Positions 50,640 to 62,879 of a stretch of DNA of 64,000 nt are shown piece by piece. Origin of the DNA: Sphagnum compactum. Its lineage: Eukaryota; Bryophyta; Sphagnopsida; Sphagnales. The stretch spans positions 11,369,863 through 11,433,862 of the forward strand of contig OZ234496.1 of assembly GCA_965153455.1 (NCBI GenBank), written 5' to 3'. Every line of letters starts with the position of its first letter. Position 1 is the first letter of the stretch. Position numbers and translations under genes: made by a program. The notes below the pieces were generated by a model, which did not search any database, was not told the origin of the DNA, and saw only the letters and a list, made by a program, of their open reading frames with translations.

Positions 50640-53560
50640 AAATTGCTCATCTGGGGTACATAATCAAAACGGGGCTGTTAGGAGGCCTTAAGGCAGAAAA
50701 CCCATTGTTACCCTCATAATATAACAGTAGGTATTGTAATCAATTTTGGAGAACGTGGTGGGGATAAAAAGGGAAGGAAAACGATACACCTTTGGAAATA
50801 GCAACTGGACTAAACCCTAAACCCTAAACCCATAGAGAGAGAGCCGTCATAGTAAGTACTTTCTTCAGTTGTCGGCTGATAAATGCTCCTTCCTTCCTAA
50901 TGACTGCCCTGGACAATTGCAATGAATTGGCCACGTAAAGGGGCTTTGATGAAAGTATGCATGCTATGATAATATCTTGGAAGTTGAGTTCCACTTGTGT
51001 GGGACTGTGCTTGAGGAGGTGTCTCTCTGCCCCCCCCCGCTTGTCCATGCATGTCAATGGTGCAACGCTTTCTTTTAAGGAAAAAAATTATGTGCATGTC
51101 AATGTAACAGAACTTGGTTAATGGTCTTCTTTTAAATATGGGTTTTCTGAAAGCTGTGCTCATGATTGCTCCTAAAATTCCAATCAACTCTTAAATACAC
51201 TCCATACTCAAGCCCCCCACCATACTCACCAAAACAAGAAACCCAATTTACCTTCTTAGTATCAAAATGAATGTGTACAATTCATACTGGCAATTGTCAT
51301 GATATTTGCATCATTCTTTAATTTAATAATTCAGATTATAACATATATAGACAAACTTGTATTGCTTAAAAAAACATTGAAGTTGTAACCAAACTAAAAA
51401 ATTGCAAAAGGACATCAAATGATTCATGAAAAATTTTAATTTGAATTTAGATCTTTGAAACAAATAAAATATCAAATCATTTGTGTCCTCTTTCTCTACT
51501 TGTAGAACTTCATGTTCTAGCCTTTTAAGTTAGGTCTAAATTATTAAGTTCAAGGGTTTGTTTTTCCAGATTTGTGGTTTTGAAAGTTGATGAATTTCTC
51601 CATGTTCTTAGCATTTTCTTTACAACTTTACAATTAAAAAAAAACATTTCAAAAAAAATTGTCACCAAAAAGGGAAAATCCAGCACAAGAAGAAACAAAG
51701 ACAAATTTACATTTTACACATGTGCTTGAAGATCACCTAATTTCTCACTGTACTACTGTTGAAGTTAATTTTAACACTAAGGTGTTGTAAACTCAAGCGA
51801 GCCCATAGTCCTTGTGAAACAGCGTGGCCCAATAATAGGCCCTTAAAATGAACTCTCCATACTCAACAACAAAAAACCCAATTTTCCTCTCAGTTCCACA
51901 TAAAAAGGTGTGATAATTAGGGAGTGGTAACAACAAAACCCAAAAACGCAAACAACAGAGACCTAGCTTGCAGATGCACACAGTAAAGAGAGATTGAGAG
52001 AACTGTTGATTGCAGTACCATGTCCCCTATTTTGGTATCAGAACGTTAGCTGCATGCCCATTTGGTGTGAACTGGCCCCACTTGAGTTCAATGGCCATCA
52101 TGATTGTGTACTGCAACCATTACCGAAGCTTGTATTGATTCCAATCACTCACATGCAAATAAGCAAGCAGTCCATATTTACAGTTTGTGCAGGACCTCCC
52201 ATGTTGGGACTGTTCTGTTTGAATCTTCCCATGGATCTAGTGTAGAACTCATCTTGCTCGGCCCAAGATTGCTTGCTCTAAGGTCAAAAGTCCAGACCTT
52301 AGGACTTGCTGGTCTTAGACCTTACAACTTTGATCATCCACTGAAGGAGGCAACATTCCTACTGACAAAAGCACATGAAGATCGGTTCAGATACAAACAT
52401 CCTTTCTAGTAAAGTTCCCACAAACTCCCCACACTATATTCACTCCTGTTTACGAACCTAGTGAGCCAACATACCCTCCTCCGCCCACCCTGCCCTGGGC
52501 CTCAGGCAGGCTGTTATTTTGAGAATAGCCTACTCGTCAGACATCATGCTGCGGAACGCACCAACGGAATTCTATTTATCTTCATTTTTTCCTATGATAC
52601 AACCCCCCATTCACAAGGAAAACAGAAAGAAAAAAACAAGAGGCAAGGTGTTGTAAGTAAACAATATAGAACACTTACATTGTTTTGCTTGCTATATTTT
52701 TTCTTTGGCAAGGCCAAAATTATGTACCATGTTGGACAAACGATCTACGTGGTATTTAGATTCCACCACTATAGTCAAATTCCACTATGACAGCTCATTC
52801 CTGTTCTGGGGCCTACGCTAATCATTGGTTTCATTTAAGGTCCATAGTTTCTCGCTCCTCTTTAATTCAGCCATGTGCTTAGACATAGTTTGTGGGAACA
52901 TTATTATAAAGGAATTTGTAGAACCATTCGAAATTGGTTTTGATAAAATGTCTACGCTCATCTTGAGCAGTGAACAACATCTCCAATATCCAAAAGCAAG
53001 AAAGGTTGGTAGATAAGAGAGTTCATTGGATAGATTTGTCTACTATATGAAAACAGAACTTATTCATGTTTTTTTCCGAAAAAATTGTTTACTTACTCAC
53101 AGCTATACCACATCATTCATTCTTAACATCGAGAATGGTACTTCACACCAGCATTCAAAATAAGATATCTTCTCTTTATAATACACAATTTACAATTCCA
53201 GGTAAAAAAACTCTGGGTGAGAGACTACACCGTGGAGAGAGAAATTCTGATGAAAAAGTAGGCAAATCGAATGATTAGCCAAAGAGTTCACAGTTCTAAA
53301 AAAAAGAGTTTCGGATACTGAAAGCTCATATGGGTGAGAGTGGGGATCCAGGGAGGCTAGAAAGTTTCTGAACTTAGGTACTAAAAAGAAAATCCATTAG
53401 GATTAACGGATTTGAGGCAAAGGAAAAATGAAAAGAAAAATCGATTAACCCTATTCGAAACAACAGATGGGGAAATCTCCTTGGTAATTGACAATGTTAC
53501 AAGGTGATGTTTTTACAGGAAGCCTCAGTAATGACTTAAGATCAAATCAGCAAACCAAAA
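50640..53560. other. Intergenic region, no gene recognised
   Basis: Short ORFs on both strands lack motifs and exon context. A three-unit AAACCCT telomere-like run lies at about 50813-50831. Poly-C and poly-A runs are scattered. Confidence 0.45.
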
Positions 53561-53589
53561 GCTTACATATTACCGAAGTTATTGTTTTT

Positions 53590-53700
53590 GGAAACACTGA
53601 GTACCACTGGAACACTGGAAACCGGGACACAGGAAATTGGGGAACACAAGGAACTGGAACACTGGAAATATTGGAATACTGGAACACTTCCAAACTAGCA
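53590..53700. repeat. GGAACACTGG-motif low-complexity patch
   Basis: About ten GGAA/ACTGG words occur in 100 bp, for example CTGGAACACTGGAAA repeated at about 53607 and 53656. It lies about 140 bp beyond the stop of the minus-strand transporter gene, so probably in or near its 3' UTR. Confidence 0.6.
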
Positions 53701-53837
53701 AACTGGAGAGGAAGATGGAGGAGATTCTGCACAATTTAGTAACCGAAAGGAGATTACAGAAGAAAATTAGTGTTATAGGAATGGCCAGCAGAATTGGGAA
53801 CCCAATTACTGCAACTTAGGGCGAGAGTGCAAATCAT

Positions 53838-55290
53838 CTACGAAAGATGTGCGAAAGCGAAGATGCGAACCAAGCCGTACGTGATGAGCATGGCCAACCA
53901 ACCCCCCAATGAGACGCGAACTGCTGCTTTGCACATATTGGCCCCCCCGAGACGAGCTCCAATCGCACCAAAAGCAACGAGTGCAACAGATGATGCTAAC
54001 ACAATGGACACAAGTCTGTAGGTGAAATTGGATATGAAGGATCCCGAGAGAAGAGGCACAACTCCACCAGCTGCAAACGCTATGGCTGATGCCACTGCTG
54101 CTTGTGTGGGATTAGAAAGATCGTCCAAGTCTATTCCCAACTCATCTCGCGCATGTGCCTTCAATGCATCTACTCGTGAAAGCTCTTCAGCTACCTGCAC
54201 TCGTTGCACAAGGTTTGCAGGCACACAAGCAGAGAACAACATTTTGTGTCAAATGAATGCGCGAGTTTAAAAGCTGACAGAAATATTACTACACGTTGCA
54301 GCACTTGACGATCACCACAAATAGCATAACCAAAGAAAACGAACACTTTTCAAAATTGGCATTTGACGTGTTGGGTGCGCAAATTTCAAGCACCCGTCTT
54401 GATTTTTCTTCTACCACTTACTCAGAAGCAGAGAGCAAGCAAGAATCTGGAAGACGCAAATTCCCTGTAGCTAAGTTGGGGTCATGCAACGCTTACTTGC
54501 TTAGCCAAGTAATAAGTAAGGCCACGACCCACGTAGATTTGAGTGAGTTCTTCCAGCTCTGCTTCTGGTGTTTGCGTATGCTCCTGCAACACTTATCAGT
54601 TTCACATCGCTTATATGTAGATGCCGTCAAGTTCTTTCGCACTTTACTGTACAGAAACCTTGTCCAACGAAGAAAATTTTCTTCTGTGGCCAACATGTAA
54701 GCATTCGACAACAGAAGAAACAAATTGGTTGTGTTGTTGGAAAGCACATTTTGGGAGAGACAGACTGGTAGAGTCTCACCTCAATTGCAAAGTATTTCAG
54801 TTTGGTAGAAAGAATTCTATGGCAATAGCACTCGTACCTGGCGCTCTATCTCGAGGTCTGCAAGCTGGCTGTCACGCTGAGAGAACACCGATACGTACTC
54901 TCCAATAGCCATACTGCAAGCTCCAGCGACGAGGCCAGCCAGGCCACTCACAGCCGACGGATGTCCAGAGCTGCTGGCAGCGTTATGGAACGCCTCCACC
55001 CCCATCATCAGTGATGCGATGGACACCAGCCCGTCATTGGCGCCCAATACCAATGCTCTCAACCAGGGAGCTCTGTGAGAGTAGTGCACGGCAGGCACCA
55101 CCCCGGAATGGTGGTGGTTCTTCTCGTTAGCTGTACCTTCCACTGCTGTGGGCTTTATGTCTTCCAAGTCCACACAAGCTGCCATTACATTGATGCAAGG
55201 CCTTATGCCTGATTGCTGCAAGAAGGGAGCGTTGTTTCTCCTGGAGGAAGAAGAAAGCTCCGTGTTCTGGTCGGCTATTGGCACGCCCAT
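53838..55290 (-). CDS. VIT/CCC1-family iron/manganese transporter (VTL-like), complete, 3 exons, 298 aa
   Basis: Members of this family move Fe2+ or Mn2+ into vacuoles or across organelle membranes. Exons on the minus strand: 55290-54838, 54583-54497, 54194-53838; introns are GT..AG and all junctions are phase 0. Start: ATG at 55290 is the first ATG of the frame; an acceptor-like CCCTACAG precedes 55328, so a 5' UTR intron is possible. Residues 1-75 are a Ser/Asn/His-containing extension. Five membrane segments are visible at about 77-103, 113-135, 211-233, 240-263 and 271-292. Family motifs are GANDG (83-87) and GEYVSVFSQRD (130-140). Between segments 2 and 3, residues 141-210 form a soluble linker with LEELTQIYVGRGL and DALKAHARDELGI. 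This linker is typical of bacterial VIT-family proteins and longer than in flowering-plant nodulin-21/VTL proteins. Metal specificity and organelle cannot be told from the sequence. Confidence 0.92.
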
Positions 55291-55854
55291 ACTGAATATA
55301 GGCCGGCTTGAACTGGCGCTCGTTCGCACTGTAGGGAAAAATGAGAACGAAGGTGACGACAAAGGCCGAAGATCACGACTCGCTGCAACTACCTAGTTAG
55401 CTGAGGCCGGATCAACAATCACTTACGTGAAGAGACAGTGGTTGACAGCATTTCCCAATTAGAGCACTTACTGAAGCTCCGTTTTCCAGCGACAAATACA
55501 GCACAATAAAGACCACAGTTCAGTTCAAACAATCCTTCAGGAAACCCAAAAACTACACATGCAGTTTGTAACGGTAATAATACTCACAATGCTCAAATAA
55601 GGGCACACTAACAACAACCAAATTATGTCCTCTTTCTTGTGATGCTTCTGCAGCCGTCACGAAGGAGCCGAGCACTACTTCCACTCAATGTCATATAAAA
55701 AAACAGCACAACACAATACACAAAAACTAGCTAGAAACTATTAAAGGCTTCGTTTGTAAAGCTTGGTGAAGCTGCTTTCTCTCATTACAACAAATCACAC
55801 ACCCCTTCAATCAAAGGCCGACTAGCGAACCCAACCCAAATTCCTAGCAGTTGC

Positions 55855-55885
<31 letters not shown>

Positions 55886-56100
55886 AAGAAACTATCACCC
55901 AGCTCAGATTAAAGGCGGCTGCAAGAAGAAAACTCTCAGCTTGTCTACGCACAGCTTCCCCAGTTTTGACAGGTCCTTTGAGTAGCTATAGAGCTGCTAG
56001 GTCTAACTCTCGCGTCTGTCAGCAGGCAGCTAGCAGACAACACAGTCGTGTCTACTACGAGTCGACTACGAATCCTCATACCTAATTTAAAATACTGTTC
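55291..56100 (-). promoter_or_regulatory. Upstream/leader region of the transporter gene
   Basis: Non-coding on inspection. It contains a possible 5' UTR splice acceptor (minus-strand CCCTACAG ending at 55329) and a GA microsatellite at about 55858-55885, which reads as CT on the gene strand, a frequent feature of plant core promoters and leaders. No clear TATA box was chosen. Confidence 0.4.
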
Positions 56101-56229
56101 TTGTGGGGGACTATACGCATAAATAAATGAAAGTTAGTTAGTTACGCTTAGCTGCTTCTAGCCCGTTTGTTTCAACAGGGCTGTGATATTCTGGTTAGTA
56201 CACAAGGGCCGGCCACAAGCACTCACCAG

Positions 56230-56990
56230 CCCTACATGAAGGATGGATGGTAAGCAGTCTGGAAACAGTTTTCTGTTGGGTTCCAGTTCCGTGCTAACCA
56301 GGGTGGTTAGCTTAGTTGGTAAGTAGTAAAAGTAGCCCTTATCTGTGTGTAAGCCATCTACTTACTTAGTGGTTACCTATTTTCTTTACCTATCTACCTA
56401 ATATGTGAGACCTATTTCTTACAGAATTGGTTACCCAGGTGAAACCAAATGTTAACTCAGTTGAGGTTCATCCACAACTGAGTAATAATGAGCATCAAGT
56501 GAGATGGTGCACTGGTGGGTGCTGCTGGTTCACTGTGGCGGTACACGATCAAGCCCAATCCACAGGCCTGAGTGAACTGGTAGGTAGGTACCCACCAAGT
56601 GCAGTGTAGCATGAAGGATGGATGGGAACTGGTCAGGAAACAGTTTTCTGTTGGGTTGCAGTTCTCTAGTTAGCTAACCATGGCCGTTACCACAATTGCT
56701 TTTTTTTACTACCTACTAACAACCTGGAAGCGAGAGGAAGCCTGGGCCTATTAGTAGGTAGGTACTAAAAACCACCCTTCCCTATGTACAAACCATCTAC
56801 TTAGCTAGTAGTCACTTATTTTCTTATTTTATCTACCTCTGGATAGGACCTACTTCTTACATAATAGGTTACCAAGGTGAAACTGGATATTAACTCAGTT
56901 GAGGTTCATCACAAATGAGTCATAACTAGTATCCAGTAGATGGTGGCATTGGTCAAGCCACAATGGTTTGTGTTGCCTAGCTAGTAAGTA
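56230..56990. repeat. Two diverged tandem copies of a ~380-440 bp repeat
   Basis: Unit 1 begins near 56232 and unit 2 near 56607, each with ATGAAGGATGGATGG, then GGAAACAGTTTTCTGTTGGG, then CTAACCA. Each later holds CATCTACTTA, TTTTCTT...TATCTACCT and a segment with ACTCAGTTGAGGTTCATC (56455 and 56893). A third, more distant copy lies at about 61245-61600. Imperfect identity indicates old duplication. TAGGTAGG words are frequent throughout. Confidence 0.7.
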
Positions 56991-56999
56991 ATCCTGCAT

Positions 57000-59900
57000 G
57001 GAAGTTGGTAACGAACATTACAATAGAATGTGGTGCTTATTGTGACATATATTACACCAAAATTGCAATTTGGCATTATTGTAATATGTCACACAATTTA
57101 ATGTCAAATTACAATTCTAATGTAGTACATGGGCCATAATAAACATTACATATTGTACATTGTAGTGTATGAAACCATTATTGTGTGGTTATTTGATTTT
57201 AATTTTTAATTTCAACTTTTTTGAATTTTTTTGGATTTGAAAAAATATTTAACTCTAGTTTTTTCAAATTTCAACATGAAGGTTTTCTAAAGGGTCAGTT
57301 GTCTCTTGATCAAAAAACAAATGAATATATTTAACGATTCTTTAGCTCAAGAACCTTGTCGTGTCATAGATCCCTGACAATTATTTAACAATTCTTAACT
57401 AGGCTCCCTAGGGTCATTCAAAAGCATCTCACAACACCACACCATTCAAAAGACAAGTTAATGTATACAAAACCAATAAGTGCTAACTATAAAAAATCTC
57501 AACTTTTCTTACATGCAAATTTATCTTAATAGGCATTCCTATAAAATGAAAGTGCAAGAAATATAGTTCAATGGTTCTTCAACCCTCAAATATATTTGCC
57601 CAACAACATAGTTATTTGATCCCAACAATTCCATTCACTCTTGATTCACAATTTTAAAATCTATAATAAAGTTTTACATGGCCACTTAGAAGCTTCAATT
57701 AAATCCAAGTCATAAGTTATCCATATGAAAGACAATGTGAAATCAATTATTCAAATTGTAGTAAATGAAAAGGGATTTTGGAAGTTCACAAAGAGTTTCT
57801 ATCTTGTTTCCTGCCTTGTGTGGGCTCATTTTCTCACATAGCATTGCTAACAAATATTGGGGAAAAATTGAAGCCCACTTATTCAATGATGAATGTTTAT
57901 TGTGTTGTATTGTGAACAATAGGGTTAATCATATGCAAAACATAACAATGACCATTATATGAGTTGATTTAATGATATTGCCCAATGCAAGTATAACTAA
58001 AACATAACATAACTTCTACAATGAAAGGTTTCCAAGGCCACAAGCCTTTTTTGCAAGGTCATTGTATAAGTTAATAATAAGGAATTTATAAGATAATGGA
58101 CTAAAATCCTTGTATAACCCCATGCCCCAACTTTGCTAACAAATTTGCTTTACTTAAATGTGTCATATTTGATTTTCAATTGTGACATGTCTATTTTTTT
58201 TTTAAATTGCAAGACACCAACCCAAATATTGACAAAGGTTGAATAATTGCATAAATGCAAGAGGCACATTTTGCACAAATCTTTTCATTGGTAATATTTT
58301 TAGCATACTTTAATAAAGTCCAACAAACACAATAGTTGGGCTATATTTCAACCTAATACCAACTAGTACATAAATCATAACTACAAATGTTACATTTGCA
58401 AAAACAACTTAGAATGGAAGTTGATGATACTTTTTCTTGGAACATTGTTATAAAGCAAAATTTGATAATAACATCTACTTTTGACATAACAACAATAGTG
58501 ATGACAACATCATTGAATGAAATGTTTCTAATGAGTAGTGTTTTTTCTAGATTGTCATCTTTGATATTGAGATGAACATGGAAGAAAAAACTAGACCATG
58601 ACCAAAAATATATGTTTGTTGTGTATTGTTTGCTCACAATTATTATTTCCAGTGGAAACTACACAAACATGAAACAAGATTTCTATCAATGAAACCTTGG
58701 ATCAACCCAACCAATTTTTACATAATTTCAACAAACATAAAACTAATTGGTTACCTTTTGTGCATTTGCCAAAGAAAAATGAACCCCTTGAAAATCAACA
58801 TTTTATAGAAAATTCCATGTTAAAGAAAATTCCAATAAAAAACATTCCGCCCATCCATGTTATACTTTAAATCATTATTCCCACTTAACTAATGACACCA
58901 AGAAAAATAGTCTTTTGCTAGAAAAAAAAAGCATCCATTTCAAGGTGCTACTATTTAGATCTTGGTTACAATGCAAACACATGTTCAAAGAATATTTTAT
59001 AAGAAAAAATGATTAGGATGATGATGATCACTTATGACATCAAAGTCAAAGGCATTAACTCCCAACAATTTTGTTCCCTTGTAATTTGTTTGACATAAAT
59101 ATATTGTACACATTGATTGTATTAAGTTTTAATATTCTATCTATATACAAGAAATGTAGTGTTTAAGATTATCGAGTTTAACCACATATAATTCAATGGT
59201 TCTACAACAATCTACCTTCTTGAAACTTCCTTGAACCAAGAAAAACATAAAACATAAAAACAAAACAAATTAATTAAACATATAGTTTTCAAATCCTACC
59301 TGTTTAGCGTGTCTCAAACCACATTTCTTATTAAATATAAAAAACTTTACATCAACAAATTCTATAAATAAATACATCACAATAGGAGCAACAAAAGAAA
59401 TTCTTAAAAATTACAATAATTGATTTGTGTAATTATGACCTTCCCATCCACACTACAAGATTTTATTTTATTTTTTGTGTGATCCATTTGATTTAGTTGT
59501 TTCGTTTCAAAGCAAACATAAAATACAACCTATGATTCCACAATCTAGGTTGCATGTTTCAATACGTGTTGTGATGTTACCACCATTTGTCCCTCACCAC
59601 CACATGAACTCATACATGAAGGAATTGGCCAAGCCCATTTGGAACCTTATTGGGTTTCACAAAAAAATGTGAATTTTTCATGACAATTATTTTTTGGCAT
59701 GTGTGGTTCTTTGGGACCTTGACCTCTAGAGGTTCCTTACAACCCCAATTTTTGAAGTTTGTGGCCCCTAATGAGTAAATGAGTAAATAACCATTGGGGG
59801 TTTGTCATTATTCTAATAATTAACCAACATTAGATGAATCCACAAAATTATTTCATGCAAGTGTTATGAATTGTGTGAGTAAAACCACATTATGTTGTAA

Positions 59901-61240
59901 TGAAATAACAAAGTGCACAAATGAATTTCTTACTACTTCATTTTCACTAGTGAAGGTGTCTCACATTAATATTAACCTTCAATTCATTGTTCTTTGTTCA
60001 TTCCTCTCACCTCACATGCCTCACATAATAAGGGATAAAACAATTTTCAAGTTCTAGCTACCTTATGTTTACACTTAGGTAAAAATGGAAACTGAAGGTA
60101 TGCCATGTTTTACATGGTTCATCCCTTGATTGAAAGTCATAAAAATATCTCCATTACAATGCCATAAATGTTCTTGCTTGAAGAAAGAAATTGCATTGTG
60201 ATTTTCATTGCATGCATCATTAATATTTTGTTGGCCTTGCCTTTTTTTATATTTTTGCAATGACATTGCTTGTACCATCATCACCAAATGCCCTAACATT
60301 GTGAGTTGTGTATATGTTTTTGTTTTTTTTTGTTCATTTTGTGAGTGAACAAAGAGTGACACATGAAACTAAAGATCCATTTTTTACCACACGAATGAAT
60401 TCCCTCCATAACACCTTATCAAAAATGTTGTAATAATCGTCTATGGCTTTTTTCTTTGCACAAACAATCAATACCACAAATGAAGTCACAACTCACAATC
60501 ACAACCCAAGGGTAAAAAAAGTTAACATGGTTCCCATCAACAACTTGCTTTCAAAACCTATCTTTCTCTCTACCTTACAAATTCAAAAAACCCATGTCCA
60601 TAATTATCAAAACCCAAAATCAAGCATGTTGAACACAACAAATGCAGCCATTGGAAAAATATATATACTAAAAAAGAAAAAAATGTGTTAAGCTAGTTAG
60701 CTCATCATGATGATCCATTGTAACACAACAATAATTGATGCATGTTGACAACATTTATATATATTCCATTTACTTTTGTTTATAAGTTGGTTTTGTGATC
60801 TCCTCCATTTGACAACATGAAGTTGAACAATATGTTTAACACCACAACAAATGTGAAAATGTGTGTCAACAAAATATGTGACACCAAAATTTTCAAGTTC
60901 ATCAATAGGCACATTATGTGTGTGGGTGCCAACAAATCCACACCCACATAAATACTTGGGCATCCAGAAGTGCTCCAAGATGTTGAACTTTTAATAGAAG
61001 GAAGAGCAATTGTTGTTGATCATGTGTTAGCCATGGCAATTATAGTAGCAAGCTTTGTGACATGGGGTTGTGGTGGGGCACCATGGTTTCCAAACCACTT
61101 TAAGTTTATCAAATTCCCTAGCACTTTTGATTTTGTAAGGAATTTGATGGTTTGCGGGTGGAGATGCTCTAAGGACTTCCCCTCATCCTAGGACAAAATG
61201 AACTAGCACCAACCAATTCACCACCAAATATGGATTGCAA
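57000..61240. other. AT-rich intergenic region
   Basis: No gene is supported; ORFs are short and opposed. At about 57033-57095 an imperfect palindrome (TGTGACATATATTAC against GTAATATGTCACACA) surrounds AAATTGCAATTT and may mark a small MITE. The rest holds many A/T runs and nothing else I can identify. Confidence 0.45.
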
Positions 61241-61244
61241 GTGT

Positions 61245-61600
61245 TCAAGGAACAACGTTGTGTTGGGTTCTAGTTCCCTAGCTAATCATGGTGGTTGGTT
61301 CAATTACTTTTTTTCTACCTACTAAGAACATGATTTTACTACCTACCTACTAACAACTCACCTACTTGTTAGTAGTGAGGTAGTTAAGACAACCCTTACA
61401 TATGTATAAACCATCTACATACCTAATGATCACCTATTTGCCTCCCTAAATACCTAGATATAGAACCGAGGTCTTACAGAATGGGTACCCAAGATGAAAC
61501 CAGATATTAACTCAGTTGAGGTGCATCCATCCCCAACTAAGTTGTGACTGGCATTGCAATGGTGAGTGCGGGTTTACTGTTCACTCTGGCAATCGTCCCC
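61245..61600. repeat. Third copy of the 56-kb repeat family
   Basis: Same word order as the units at 56.23-56.99 kb: TGTTGGGTTCTAGTTC, CTAGCTAATCATGG, CTACCTACT, AAACCATCTAC, GATGAAACCAGATATTAACT and CAGTTGAGGTGCATCC. It is diverged, and the hairpin arm on the right side is degraded. Confidence 0.65.
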
Positions 61601-62240
61601 CACAGGACTTGCTGGAATTGGAGCTACCGTCCTGGTAGGCCTGACCTCAGGACTTCCTCTTCTTCTTCCCCCTAGCCTCCTCCTTACACCAACCACCCCA
61701 CAGCTGCACGGAGGACAGTTTCCAGAGTTTCTAAAGGGAGTCCGTTATGATTATTGATCTCCCTGCAGCAACGTGATCTATCTATCTATCCCTACCGGAC
61801 CCATCTCTAGAACGCTCCCATTGATCACGCCTCCTGTAGTCGCGAGTGAGAGAGGGAGAGAGAGAGAGACACACAGAGAGTGTGTGTGCTACGGCGGTAG
61901 TAGACAGGAGTGTGCTTATCACGTGACTCGTGGAACAGGCAGGTCGCTGATTATGAGCCGTCAGATGCTTCCAAGCACAACAGGTTCTGGACTTAAGCGG
62001 CGTGTGGGCTGCACACTTGAACACTCACTCACAAATGTTTTTTGTCTTATTCCTTCTTTTGTCTTTTTGGACTTCAGCTCATTTTCTGTCTGCTTGCTGC
62101 TACCTTCACTACAGTGTTTGAGTGTAGGCGATAGGTAAGAAGAAGGTACCTGAAATTCCTCAATTGATGAATATAATTAATTCATCAATCTCTAGCTATT
62201 TAACTAGTTACATTATATGAGTTAAGTTGTAACTTGTAAC
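61601..62240. other. Unassigned GC-richer segment with GA repeat
   Basis: Contains a GA-rich tract (about 61847-61882) and open frames at 61566-61757 and 61773-62138 with no recognisable motif. It could be a promoter/leader or first exon of a gene lying to the right, but no downstream exon was found before 64 kb. Confidence 0.3.
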
Positions 62241-62356
62241 CAGTGTTTGGTCTGGTATCAACTTCTTTTTAATACCAGCTGGTACTGGTATCAAGCTGGT
62301 ATCAGACTTACCAGTATTGATTTCAATCTCTGATCCTATATACGAGACCAACACTG
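62241..62356. mobile_element. 116-bp hAT-like MITE
   Basis: Termini are CAGTGTTTGGTCTGGTAT and, inverted, CAGTGTTGGTCTCGTATA: about 18 bp of matching inverted repeat with two differences. They are flanked by 62233-62240 CTTGTAAC and 62357-62364 GTTGTAAC (7 of 8 identical), an hAT-size target duplication. Alternatively an exact 9-bp GTAACTTGT pair flanks a slightly longer repeat. The interior is rich in GGTATC/GGTACTGG words. It is too small to encode anything. Confidence 0.72.
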
Positions 62357-62606
62357 GTTGTAACTTGTGGCTTTGAGTGAACTAGCACTCACACTAGTAT
62401 CATGGTATAAACCCCAAAAACCATTTCAATTGATTCAACAGATTACAATTTATACCCTGATTAGACTACATTGGGGTTGCTGAGTTCAAATATAACATTT
62501 TTTGGGCATCATAATATGGCCATTAATTAAGAGGTTTCACTCAAAAATGTGACGGTACCAGTGTGGGTGCTGGTTTGACCCTGGCCAACTTTGTCTCTGT
62601 GTGTGT

Positions 62607-62623
62607 GGGGGGGGGGGGGGGGG
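62607..62623. repeat. Poly-G tract (17 G)
   Basis: An uninterrupted run of 17 G following a GT run. Similar tracts are G16 at 27122-27137 and interrupted poly-C at 36204-36237. Confidence 0.85.
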
Positions 62624-62879
62624 TGGGTTTTGTGCGGGCCATGGTGAACCGGCAGCTACACTTGTACTATGGTAAAAACCAGTGTTTGGATGGATACCAG
62701 AAAAGTCACAGACAGCCGCCGGATCTTTAACAGGGTTTCTTCGGAGCCACAAACAAAGGCAGATATGTCTGTCCGTGCACTGTAGGAACTGGTAGTGCAA
62801 TTCTTGGAGGGAATTGACAGCCTCACGTAATCTGCCAGTGTTGGTGCGGTATCTACTTTGGAATATACCATCTGGTCCT

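Noticed and set aside
54493-54747. 84-codon minus-strand ORF between transporter exons
   Set aside because: It is mostly intron in a different frame; the real exon is 54583-54497, fixed by phase-0 splice sites and family similarity.
55148-55396. Plus-strand ORF opposite the transporter gene
   Set aside because: Shadow of exon 1 of the VIT-family gene, which has motifs and correct splicing on the minus strand.
57033-57095. MITE around the TGTGACATATATTAC palindrome
   Set aside because: The inner stem is real but imperfect, and no outer ends or target duplication could be placed, so it is noted only in the intergenic entry.
61566-62138. Two plus-strand ORFs that could be first exons of a gene
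   Set aside because: No family motif and no downstream exon chain before the window end; part of the sequence is GA repeat and dispersed-repeat sequence.
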